From assembly GCA_937921525.1 (NCBI GenBank), contig CAKZUM010000567.1:1-19511 (forward strand): a stretch of DNA of 19,511 nt. The letters run 5' to 3'. Each line of letters starts with the position of its first letter. Position 1 is the first letter of the stretch. The position numbers were made by a program, and so were the translations under genes. The DNA comes from an uncultured Saprospiraceae bacterium. GTDB taxonomy: Bacteria > Bacteroidota > Bacteroidia > Chitinophagales > Saprospiraceae. The notes under the pieces are model-generated. The model saw only the letters and a list, made by a program, of their open reading frames with translations. It was not told where the DNA came from and ran no database searches. Positions 9,001 through 15,835 of the stretch are shown in pieces.

Positions 9001-9876
9001 ATGGGAGATAAACAGGACGAACTAGGTTGGAAACAGGCCCTTAAAAAGCGACTAAACACAAACTATCGTGTGGTGGTCATGAATGATGATACTTATGAAG
9101 AAGTACAAACGTATCATTCTAATTTTTTTAAAATCGGATCCATATTTACGCTAAGTATACTCTCTATTGCCTTGCTAACTGGTGTTTTGTTACTATTAAC
9201 GCCAATAAGACATCTAATTTTTAGAGGAGAAAAAGAGAATATAGCCCTAGAGCGTAAAGTCGAGGACTTAGAAAATGAACTTCAAGCGCAACAGCTATGG
9301 ACAGAAAATATTAGAAAGGTATTAGTTGGGGATGTAGACACTGTAGGTACGGGACATAATGAGGTACTAGAGCCAGATAGTACAAAGGTGCTGGCGGAAA
9401 GAAGTGAAATAGATGAAAAATTTAGACAAAGCTTGGAAGTGGAGCAACAAGAGAATATCAATACTGCTAGTATTAACCTACCTAGAGCGGAACTTCCACT
9501 AGGTCAAAGATTCTTTTCTCCGCCTGTAAGTGGTGATATTTCTAAAAAGTATAATAGTTCAGAAAAACATTTTGGGGTGGATATTATTGCCCCCAAAAAT
9601 ACAGCCATTAAGTCCGCTTTAGATGGCTATGTAATATCCGCAGATTGGAACTTGGAAACAGGAAATACGATTGCAATTCAACATAGGGATAATGTAATTA
9701 CTTTTTATAAACACAATTCTGCATTACTAAAAAAGGCAGGAGATATGGTCAAAGCAGGAGAAGCCATAGCTATAATAGGAAATACAGGGGATCATTCAAC
9801 AGGGCCACATCTGCATTTTGAATTATGGCACAAAGGCATACCAGTCGATCCTATGGATTTTATCAATTTTAATTAA
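9001..9876 (+). CDS. Membrane-anchored M23 (LytM-type) peptidoglycan endopeptidase
   Basis: This 291-residue protein has a cytoplasmic N-terminus of about 44 residues, one membrane segment (residues 45-68), a predicted coiled coil (about 76-108), a polar linker, and a C-terminal M23 peptidase domain (about 170-290). Metal and catalytic positions of the family are all present: H190 and D194 in HFGVD, H238 in YKHNS, and H270-L-H272 in the HLHFE motif. It should therefore be an active zinc endopeptidase that cuts peptide cross-links in the periplasm, rather than a degenerate EnvC/NlpD-like activator. The coiled coil suggests a partner in a cell-wall remodelling or division complex, which is inferred from architecture. 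The ATG is preceded by an AT-rich stretch without a Shine-Dalgarno, normal for Bacteroidota. fabD follows after 9 bp, so the two are probably cotranscribed. Confidence 0.9.
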   Translation: MGDKQDELGWKQALKKRLNTNYRVVVMNDDTYEEVQTYHSNFFKIGSIFTLSILSIALLTGVLLLLTPIRHLIFRGEKENIALERKVEDLENELQAQQLWTENIRKVLVGDVDTVGTGHNEVLEPDSTKVLAERSEIDEKFRQSLEVEQQENINTASINLPRAELPLGQRFFSPPVSGDISKKYNSSEKHFGVDIIAPKNTAIKSALDGYVISADWNLETGNTIAIQHRDNVITFYKHNSALLKKAGDMVKAGEAIAIIGNTGDHSTGPHLHFELWHKGIPVDPMDFINFN

Positions 9877-9885
9877 AACAGATTT

Positions 9886-10767
9886 ATGAAGGCATATGTA
9901 TTCCCTGGACAAGGGGCACAATTTGAAGGAATGGGCAAAGAGCTATACGAGGGTGGAGGCATGGCAAAAGAATTATTTTTAGAGGCGAATACCATTTTAG
10001 GATATTCCATAAGTGAGGTGATGTTTAGTGGTACGGCGGAACAATTAAAGCAAACAAAAATCACGCAGCCTGCTATTTTTCTACATTCTATTATTAAATC
10101 GAAATTAGCAGGGGCCGATTTTCAACCTGATGTTGTAGCAGGTCATTCTTTGGGCGAGTTTTCTGCCTTGGTAGCAAATGGGGCTTTGACTTTTCAAGAT
10201 GGCTTGAAATTGGTCCAAAAGCGGGCCTTAGCTATGCAAAAAGCTTGTGAAGCAGTAGAGAGTACTATGGCTGCAATAGTAGGATTGGAGGACGAAAAAG
10301 TAGAAGCAATTTGTGCAGGCATTACTGAAGAGGTCGTTGTTCCAGCCAATTATAATTGTCCGGGACAATTGGTTATCTCTGGTAGTGTTAAGGGAATTGA
10401 GTTGGCCGTGGAGCAGTTGAAAGAGGCTGGCGCAAAGCGTGCTATTGTATTAGCGGTAGGCGGTGCTTTTCACTCTCCTTTAATGGAACCTGCCAAAGCA
10501 GAGTTACAAGCAGCTATTGAAAATACGACATTTAATGTACCGACTTGTCCTATCTATCAAAACGTCACGGCATCTCCTTCTACGGACCCTGATGAGATCA
10601 AAATGAATTTGATTGCTCAATTGACCGCTCCCGTTAGATGGACGCAAACGATGCAAAATATGATCGCTGATGGTGTTGCGGAGTTTGTAGAGGTAGGGGG
10701 TACTGGAAAGGTGATAAGAGGGATGATCTTGCGAGTGAATCGTCGAATGCCTATTAGTGCTATTTAG
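9886..10767 (+). CDS. fabD: Malonyl-CoA:ACP transacylase (FabD)
   Basis: FabD transfers malonyl from CoA to acyl carrier protein, supplying the extender unit for cytoplasmic type II fatty acid synthesis. The 293-residue length is close to the usual size of about 300. The N-terminal FPGQGAQ motif (6-12) forms the oxyanion region. The nucleophile is S88 in GHSLGEFSA (86-94), the carboxylate-binding Arg is R113 in QKRALAMQ, and the catalytic His is H196 in GAFHSPLM. The C-terminal VGGTGKVIRGMI stretch (270-281) matches the family's GxGKVL motif. All key residues are intact. The ATG sits directly before the first strand, as usual. It follows the M23 gene by 9 bp and is convergent with the gtrA-like gene, with a palindromic element between them that could end transcription of both. 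Confidence 0.95.
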   Translation: MKAYVFPGQGAQFEGMGKELYEGGGMAKELFLEANTILGYSISEVMFSGTAEQLKQTKITQPAIFLHSIIKSKLAGADFQPDVVAGHSLGEFSALVANGALTFQDGLKLVQKRALAMQKACEAVESTMAAIVGLEDEKVEAICAGITEEVVVPANYNCPGQLVISGSVKGIELAVEQLKEAGAKRAIVLAVGGAFHSPLMEPAKAELQAAIENTTFNVPTCPIYQNVTASPSTDPDEIKMNLIAQLTAPVRWTQTMQNMIADGVAEFVEVGGTGKVIRGMILRVNRRMPISAI

Positions 10768-10783
10768 GAATTGGAGTTTAACC

Positions 10784-10918
10784 ACAAATTTAGGAATGAG
10801 GCAGTTTGATAAAACTAAGTAAACAAAACTAGGCTTGTATTTTACCACATAGGTACATAGGTCACATAGTATGACGTATACTATGTGACCTATGTATGTG
10901 GTAAAATTGTCAACTACT
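10784..10918 (+). repeat. 135-bp dispersed palindromic element, copy 1, after fabD
   Basis: This copy starts 16 bp after the fabD stop codon and runs into the stop codon of the convergent gtrA-like gene (10917-10919). It is related along its length to the inverted copy at 14797-14931. Shared blocks in order are ACAAATTTA, TTGATnAAACTAA, ACAAA, TTGTATTT, ACCACATAGGTACATAGG, the hairpin, and GTCAACTACT. The central part (10841-10906) is a long near-perfect hairpin built from CACATAG/ACATAGG-type words. ACATAGG-type palindromes of this sort are, to my knowledge, common between genes in Bacteroidota. Confidence 0.85.
10841..10906. terminator. Hairpin between convergent fabD and gtrA-like genes, possible bidirectional terminator
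   Basis: The arms TTTTACCACATAGG and CCTATGTATGTGGTAAAA pair around an inner CACATAG...CTATGTG stem, giving roughly 25 bp of stem with few mismatches. A/T runs flank both arms (TTTTA outside left, TAAAA outside right), so a U-tract follows the hairpin in either direction of transcription. The position between two convergent stop codons fits termination from both sides; no termination data are implied. Confidence 0.6.
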
Positions 10919-11303
10919 ACTTAAAAACGAAATGCTTTTGCAACACATAATTAAAGCAGACCGCAATTAAAATACCCACCACAATTTTTGCGATTATATA
11001 ATTGATATTGCCCCATTCTTTTAAAGCATATAAGCCAAAGGTGTTTAGGCAAACACTACCAAAGGAAACAAGTGCATATTTGAATGCTTGATGGCCAACC
11101 GCACCATCCTGAGCCTTAAAAGTCCAATGTCTGCCCAGAGAAAAATTAGTGATGGCACCTAATAATGCGCCAACCACATTGGAATAAATATACCATAAGC
11201 CAGCTAATTCCGTTAAGGCTATAACGGTAAGATAGTCAATGCAGGTGCTGATAAAGGCAGCTATTTGAGAGCGAAGAAATTCTTTCGTATCTGATTTATC
11301 CAA
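10917..11303 (-). CDS. GtrA-family small membrane protein
   Basis: This 128-residue protein has four predicted membrane helices (about 12-31, 37-57, 74-95 and 102-122) and the two-fold GtrA pattern: the first half ends with NFSLGRHWTFK (53-63) and the second with FNYVLQKHFVFK (117-128). GtrA-like proteins are thought to help move polyprenyl-linked sugars across the inner membrane for glycosylation of surface polymers; the substrate here is unknown. The start is a TTG at 11303. No ATG is available, because an in-frame stop lies about 24 bp upstream and no Met occurs in the early helix. The start overlaps the last codons of pgpA by 8 bp, which suggests translational coupling. The TAG stop falls in the end of a palindromic repeat. 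Confidence 0.88.
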   Translation of the reverse strand: MDKSDTKEFLRSQIAAFISTCIDYLTVIALTELAGLWYIYSNVVGALLGAITNFSLGRHWTFKAQDGAVGHQAFKYALVSFGSVCLNTFGLYALKEWGNINYIIAKIVVGILIAVCFNYVLQKHFVFK

Positions 11304-11763
11304 GATATAGGTAAATTTGAAGCACTAAATTGGCATATATTCCCGCTAAAACATCATCTAACATAACTCCCCAACCCTTTGGGATTGCTTCTAGTTTTCT
11401 AATCCCCAAAGGTTTATAAATATCAAATAGTCTAAATAAGACAAAGCCAATTAGTATATTTTGCCAAGAGAGTGGCACAAACAACAAGCTAATCCAAACA
11501 CCGATAATCTCATCAACTACAACTTTAGAAGGATCTTCGCCCCATTCGGGTTCTAATTGATGTGTAGATATGGCACCAATTACGGTTGTTACGATTATTA
11601 GGACGATGAAGCTTATTTGGAAGGAATTTGTTGCTGTTTGACCAACAAAATACTGGTAAGCCCCTAGTAAAAGACAACCTAGAGCAGCTCCAGCAGTACC
11701 GGGAGCAATTGGGGTAAAACCTGAACCAAATCCAGTTGCTATTGTTTTATAGAAGAGTTTCAT
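11296..11763 (-). CDS. pgpA: Phosphatidylglycerophosphatase A (PgpA)
   Basis: PgpA removes the phosphate of phosphatidylglycerol-phosphate at the inner membrane, making phosphatidylglycerol. The 155-residue protein has the family motifs in order: GFGSGFTPIAPGTAG (11-25), EDPSKVVVDEIIG (76-88) with the DE pair, and FDIYKPLGIRKLE (113-125) followed by GWGVMLDDVLAGI (130-142) with the metal-binding DD. Membrane segments lie between these motifs (about 24-40, 50-66, 87-110 and 138-153). The ATG at 11763 directly precedes the first motif region. It heads a two-gene unit with the gtrA-like gene, a pairing I recall from other Bacteroidota. It is divergent from psd, another phospholipid gene, across a 308-bp spacer. 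Confidence 0.93.
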   Translation of the reverse strand: MKLFYKTIATGFGSGFTPIAPGTAGAALGCLLLGAYQYFVGQTATNSFQISFIVLIIVTTVIGAISTHQLEPEWGEDPSKVVVDEIIGVWISLLFVPLSWQNILIGFVLFRLFDIYKPLGIRKLEAIPKGWGVMLDDVLAGIYANLVLQIYLYLG

Positions 11764-12071
11764 TCGAAATTAATTTGTTTTGGCACAATTATATCCAAAT
11801 TATTTAATAGTTGGTCTATTGATATAGAGTGTAGTATTTTTTTTGATTAAATTTGTGCTCTCTTAATTGAAAGAAGTCGTTTTCTACGATACGTTTTAAA
11901 TAGATTTAGTTGAAAACTAAATATTCCTCAGCAACAAATTTAGTTCGTGTTCAATTATTGGCTCTCACGTTTATTCTTTGTTAAAGAAAAATATACCTAA
12001 TATTATGCTGAAAGGATAGCATAAATAGCGTATTTTGAGAGAGAAAACAGTATAACACTACTTTTTATCAT
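11764..12071. promoter_or_regulatory. Divergent pgpA/psd intergenic region with weak promoter candidates and a small hairpin
   Basis: This 308-bp AT-rich spacer must hold promoters for both directions. On the plus strand TAAATTTG at 11848-11855 matches TAnnTTTG, but no TTTG sits at a proper -33 distance and it would leave a psd leader of about 210 nt. On the minus strand TAATTTG near 11795-11805 is one base short of the consensus. A perfect 7-bp stem, TTATGCT...AGCATAA, lies at about 12003-12024, some 50 bp before psd. No known riboswitch or small open reading frame was recognised. Confidence 0.3.
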
Positions 12072-12719
12072 ATGAAAATTCATAAAGAAGGGCATAAAAT
12101 CCTGATATTTTTAGCATTTACTTTAGCCGTTATCAATTCAATAGTGTGTTGGCTGGTTCCATCATTACTATTTGGGATTACGATTCTTTCTATACTTTTC
12201 TTCTTACTAGTGCTTCAGTTTTTTCGATCTCCAAAAAGAGCCATTATTATCCCAGATGATAATTTAATCTATGCTCCTGCGGATGGAAAGATTGTTACCA
12301 TAGAAGAAGTGAATGAGTCTGAGTACTTCGAAGATAAGCGGATTCAAATTTCTATTTTCATGTCTCCAACTAATGTACATGTGAATCGAAATCCAATTAG
12401 TGGTACGGTCAATTATTTTAAATACCATCCTGGTAAATATTTGGTCGCTTGGCACCCGAAATCCTCTACGGAAAACGAACGAACGACAACAGTAATAGAT
12501 AATGGGCAAGTAGAAATTCTATTGCGTCAAATTGCTGGTGCAGTAGCTAAAAGAATTGTCAATTATGTATCTGTGGGAGAGGAAGTAGAGCAAGGAGAAG
12601 AAATGGGATTTATTAAGTTTGGTTCCAGAGTAGATCTGTTTTTGCCTTTAGACGCCAAAATAGAAGTTTCTTTAAATCAAAAAGTAAAAGGAAATAGAAC
12701 GGTTATTGCAAAGGTTTAA
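12072..12719 (+). CDS. psd: Phosphatidylserine decarboxylase, short pyruvoyl type
   Basis: The enzyme makes phosphatidylethanolamine from phosphatidylserine at the inner membrane. The 215-residue length matches the short, archaeal-like class rather than the roughly 320-residue E. coli type. Two membrane segments are seen at the N-terminus (about 9-28 and 31-51). The family's YAPADGKIV motif is at 67-75, with catalytic D71. SPTNVHVNRNP (98-108) contains H103 and matches the family's MSxxDVHxNR motif. H119, in YHPG, corresponds to the second conserved His. The self-cleavage site is the FGSR motif (183-186): cleavage between G184 and S185 would make S185 the pyruvoyl group of the small alpha chain. 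All key residues are present. It stands alone on the plus strand, divergent from pgpA and convergent with the OstA-like gene. Confidence 0.93.
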   Translation: MKIHKEGHKILIFLAFTLAVINSIVCWLVPSLLFGITILSILFFLLVLQFFRSPKRAIIIPDDNLIYAPADGKIVTIEEVNESEYFEDKRIQISIFMSPTNVHVNRNPISGTVNYFKYHPGKYLVAWHPKSSTENERTTTVIDNGQVEILLRQIAGAVAKRIVNYVSVGEEVEQGEEMGFIKFGSRVDLFLPLDAKIEVSLNQKVKGNRTVIAKV

Positions 12720-12757
12720 AATAATGAATGGAGAATTTATAATGGAGAGTTGAGTAG

Positions 12758-12785
12758 CAATTCTCAATTCTCAATTCTCAATTCT
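12758..12785. repeat. Four tandem copies of the heptamer CAATTCT at the stop of the OstA-like gene
   Basis: CAATTCT occurs four times head to tail with no mismatch. On the minus strand the copies encode the last residues (ELRIEN) and the TGA stop at 12764-12766 of the OstA-like gene. Because 7 is not a multiple of 3, loss of one copy would move the reading past this stop. Confidence 0.85.
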
Positions 12786-14560
12786 AAAACAGATTGTGGC
12801 CTTTTTTCAAAATCCCAACTAAAGCCTGTCAATGTTGGAGGGCTACCTTGAATTTTAGCCATTGGCGTCATCGTTGCGTTGGGTTGGCTAAAAAACTTTA
12901 TTTGATCTACCTCATTTGCTCCAAATAAAATCAACATCTCACTACAGGTAGTTTGATTCATTCCTAAATAAGCATCTTCCTCGTCTCTTGCAAAATAAAT
13001 TGATTCTGCATTGCCGTTCACTTTCATTCTATTCAGATTCCCATAATTGAAGAAGGCAGTAATCTCTGTTCCAGTTATTTGATTAAAATATTGAAAATCT
13101 GGCGTATTAATAATTAACCCATTTTGGTAGAGTATGATTCTATCAATTTGATTATTCGCCAGTTGCATATAAATGGAATCTGCTTTAAATTGGGAGGTAT
13201 CTGACCAGATTACTGGATTTCTATATAATTTGAATAGAGAATCAGACGCACTATAACTCAGAGAATCACAAGTAGCCTGTAGATTCGTTTTATAAATGCG
13301 TACATCGGTATAGGCATCTAACATTTTTTTCGATAAGGTATCTTCCGTTTCACTAGAAACTAGCGTATCAGATGCTAGAAAGAGGGTGTCTTTTCCAACC
13401 AAAATAGACAATAATGGTCTTCCGCCACTAGCTTTTATATAATTTTTTGATTTATCGTAGGCTAGTTCTTCACTAAGGATACTCAAATTTTCAACAGTGT
13501 CTTGCCACTCGACAGCCCCTTTAGCAATCCCCAGTCCTTTTTCACTATCAAAATCAAATTGATCTGCTATTAATATTTGGGCACTATCTACTAATACAGA
13601 TCGACCCTCTGTTTTGAAAGAGCCTTTCTCTGCATCATATTGAATAGTGGTACCTTTTACTTCCTGTTGCGCATCTTTAAACTCTGCGTTACCTTCTAAA
13701 AAGGTAAGCCTGGTATCTTCTTCATATCGGATTAACTCTGCGGTAGCTACTTTAGCACCATCTATAAAAGAGGCATTTCCCGATAGCCTCATTTCTTTAA
13801 TACTACCACCATCATAGGTAATTAAGTCAGCAGTAGCACGTTGTTGATTTTTTTGATACTGTGCATTTTGTTCAAACTCCGCAAGATCAGTTGCCATATC
13901 ATAAAAACCAGCTTCACAATAGATCGTTGCACTATCTTGATGGATGAGGGTCGGGCCTAAAAAGGTGGCTATTTGAGATTCTGAATCGAACTCCAAAGTA
14001 TCTGCTCGCAAAGTCATTTTTTCATTAGCAACAATGACACTATCTTTAAAAAATAGCTGTTTGGAATTGACGTAATAGATTCCTTTTTTACTGACAAGTT
14101 GGGTTGATCCTTGAGTGACTAGACCGCCTTGTGTATATCTACCTGTCTTAGAACTTAGATCATAATTGAGGTAAGAAGTAAATAATTTTTTGTCTCCATC
14201 TTGCAATACGACTTCTCCAAACAAATCAGCTACTCTCTTATCTCCAGTATATTCTAAAGAATCAGAAAAGACCGTTATAGAATCACCTTGCTGGATGACT
14301 ACATTCCCGAAGGCGATCACTTTATTACCTTCCAATAGTGCGGTATCACAATACATTAAAACACTATCTTGTCTCAATGCTACATTTCCCGACAATTTTC
14401 TAACAGATCGGTCTTCCTCTTGAATGAATTCCATCAAGTCAGAAAATTGAATAATTACTTCTTTTTTATTGGTCGTATCTTGGGTAGGAACGCTTTGGCT
14501 GTACAGTAAGATTGGAAAGCAAAAGAAAAGAAAAAGGATTAAATAGAAGTGCCTTTTCAT
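12764..14560 (-). CDS. OstA-like periplasmic protein, probable LPS transport/assembly
   Basis: This 598-residue protein has an N-terminal signal peptide (basic MKR, a hydrophobic run to about residue 20, then QSVPTQ) and otherwise a long series of short beta-strands. The repeating grammar alternates segments like GNVVIQQGDS, GEVVLQDGDK, GNASFIDG and GNAEFKDA with Y/D strands such as SLEYTGD and TIQYDAEKG. This is the LptA/OstA beta-jellyroll pattern repeated many times. Bacteroidota commonly encode large OstA-like proteins of this type. By family they form or extend the periplasmic bridge carrying LPS to the outer membrane. There is no C-terminal LptD barrel, so the role is LptA-like rather than a full LptD. 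It is convergent with psd, and a heptamer repeat covers its stop codon. The exact partner is unknown. Confidence 0.82.
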   Translation of the reverse strand: MKRHFYLILFLFFCFPILLYSQSVPTQDTTNKKEVIIQFSDLMEFIQEEDRSVRKLSGNVALRQDSVLMYCDTALLEGNKVIAFGNVVIQQGDSITVFSDSLEYTGDKRVADLFGEVVLQDGDKKLFTSYLNYDLSSKTGRYTQGGLVTQGSTQLVSKKGIYYVNSKQLFFKDSVIVANEKMTLRADTLEFDSESQIATFLGPTLIHQDSATIYCEAGFYDMATDLAEFEQNAQYQKNQQRATADLITYDGGSIKEMRLSGNASFIDGAKVATAELIRYEEDTRLTFLEGNAEFKDAQQEVKGTTIQYDAEKGSFKTEGRSVLVDSAQILIADQFDFDSEKGLGIAKGAVEWQDTVENLSILSEELAYDKSKNYIKASGGRPLLSILVGKDTLFLASDTLVSSETEDTLSKKMLDAYTDVRIYKTNLQATCDSLSYSASDSLFKLYRNPVIWSDTSQFKADSIYMQLANNQIDRIILYQNGLIINTPDFQYFNQITGTEITAFFNYGNLNRMKVNGNAESIYFARDEEDAYLGMNQTTCSEMLILFGANEVDQIKFFSQPNATMTPMAKIQGSPPTLTGFSWDFEKRPQSVLELRIEN

Positions 14561-14796
14561 TGGATATGTATAGGAAGTATTTAGAAGTCAGACTATCTCA
14601 TTAGGACGGATAGGTATCAATGTATGACGTTGATTTCATATTGCTAATTCACGTACAACTATAACGGAATTTTTGCTAGAATATTATAGTAGCAGCGTGG
14701 CATATAGAATTAAATTTTGACCTTTAATTTGAACTACAAAAGAAGCAAAAGATAGATAGGGAAAACCTTTATTTGACAAGTTTAACTAAACCACAA

Positions 14797-14931
14797 AAGT
14801 AGTTGACTTTTTTACCACATAGGTACATAGGCCACATAGCTGCACGTAACTATGTGACCTATGTACCTATGTGGTGAAATACAACCTAACTTTGTCAATT
14901 TAGTTTCATCAAGCTATCTCGTTAAATTTGT
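14797..14931 (-). repeat. 135-bp dispersed palindromic element, copy 2, after the MoxR-type ATPase gene
   Basis: This is the inverted relative of the element at 10784-10918, with the same blocks in the same order when read on the minus strand: ACAAATTTA, TTGATGAAACTAA, ACAAA, TTGTATTT, ACCACATAGGTACATAGG, hairpin, GTCAACTACT. It begins 9 bp after the stop codon of the ATPase gene. The central hairpin at 14812-14878 could terminate transcription of that gene. The rest of the 14561-14796 spacer holds the upstream region of the OstA-like gene; I saw no clear promoter box or gene in it. Confidence 0.85.
14812..14878 (-). terminator. Hairpin downstream of the MoxR-type ATPase gene, possible terminator
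   Basis: TTACCACATAGGTACATAGG pairs with CCTATGTACCTATGTGGTGAA around an inner CACATAG...CTATGTG stem and a loop of about 9 bases. On the minus strand the hairpin is followed by a run of T's (TAAAAAAGTC in the sense read as GGTAAAAAAG), so the U-tract is weaker in this direction than at copy 1. The placement, 63 bp after the ATPase stop codon, supports a 3'-end role. Confidence 0.5.
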
Positions 14932-14940
14932 CCATTATTT

Positions 14941-15780
14941 TCAATACTTCCGCTTCATTCTTCGTAACTCATCCAACAGATTCAAATCTTGCTCATTTTT
15001 TAAAAGCGCGTGGGCATGTGGTGGCAGCGTTTCCTTTAGATCAAAATCTTCTAAATCACCTGCCTGAATCTTTTCCATCAAGAGGAGTTTGAGCCAATCT
15101 ATTAACTCACTAGTGGAAGGTTTTTTCTTGAGGCCACGAATATCTCTGACGCCATAAAAAATACTCATGGCATTACCAACTAATTCTTTTTCAATATCGG
15201 GGAAATGTACATCAACAATTTGCTGCATTGTTTCCTGTTCTGGAAAACGAATATAATGAAACAAACATCTTCTCAAAAAAGCGTCAGGCAATTCTTTTTC
15301 ATTATTAGAAGTGATAATAACGATTGGTCTGATCTTAGCCTTCACCGTTTTCTGAGTTTCATATACAAAGAACTCCATCTTATCCAACTCTAATAGTAGG
15401 TCATTTGGAAATTCAATATCTGCTTTATCAATTTCATCAATCAATAATACCACACTTTCTTTTGCGGAAAAAGCTTCCCACAATTTTCCTTTTTTAATAT
15501 AATGCTCAATATTATCTACATTCTCTCCTCCGAGCTGAGAATCTCGTAATCTGGACACTGCATCATATTCATACAGTCCTTGTTGAGCTAAGGTAGTAGA
15601 TTTAATATGCCAAGTAATCAATGGTTTTTTTAATGCTTTGGCTATTTCGTGTGCTAATAAGGTCTTACCTGTTCCAGGTTCTCCTTTTACAAGTAGGGGC
15701 TTCTGAAGGTGGACGGCAGCATTTACAGCTATTTGTAATTCCCTAGGAGCAACGTATTTGGAGGTTCCTTTAAATTCCAT
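14941..15780 (-). CDS. MoxR-type AAA+ ATPase
   Basis: This 279-residue protein has a complete AAA+ core of the AAA_5/MoxR kind: Walker A GEPGTGKT (33-40), Walker B VVLLIDEIDKAD (110-121) with D115 and E116, sensor 1 around TSNN (157-160), and the arginine-finger region LPDAFLRR (164-171). A helical lid follows, and the C-terminus is charged. MoxR ATPases act as chaperones that activate metal enzymes or complexes, usually with a von Willebrand A (CoxE-like) partner encoded next door. No such partner lies in this window: the gene upstream is an aminotransferase 55 bp away, probably in the same transcript. Substrate is therefore unknown. Sequence features rule out a Lon, Clp or DnaA-type ATPase. 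Confidence 0.88.
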   Translation of the reverse strand: MEFKGTSKYVAPRELQIAVNAAVHLQKPLLVKGEPGTGKTLLAHEIAKALKKPLITWHIKSTTLAQQGLYEYDAVSRLRDSQLGGENVDNIEHYIKKGKLWEAFSAKESVVLLIDEIDKADIEFPNDLLLELDKMEFFVYETQKTVKAKIRPIVIITSNNEKELPDAFLRRCLFHYIRFPEQETMQQIVDVHFPDIEKELVGNAMSIFYGVRDIRGLKKKPSTSELIDWLKLLLMEKIQAGDLEDFDLKETLPPHAHALLKNEQDLNLLDELRRMKRKY

Positions 15781-15835
15781 TAATTCTTATTTGAAGTTGT
15801 ACTTTCTGAAAGAATGCAATATATATAAAATAAAT

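Noticed and set aside
10504..10848. A 114-codon minus-strand frame opposite the end of fabD
   Set aside because: It is antisense to clearly conserved FabD sequence and runs into the palindromic element; the translation is His/Arg/Ser-rich noise.
10784..14931. The ACATAGG-type repeats considered as part of a CRISPR array
   Set aside because: There are only two copies about 4 kb apart, in inverted orientation, each with an internal hairpin; there are no regular spacers and no cas genes.
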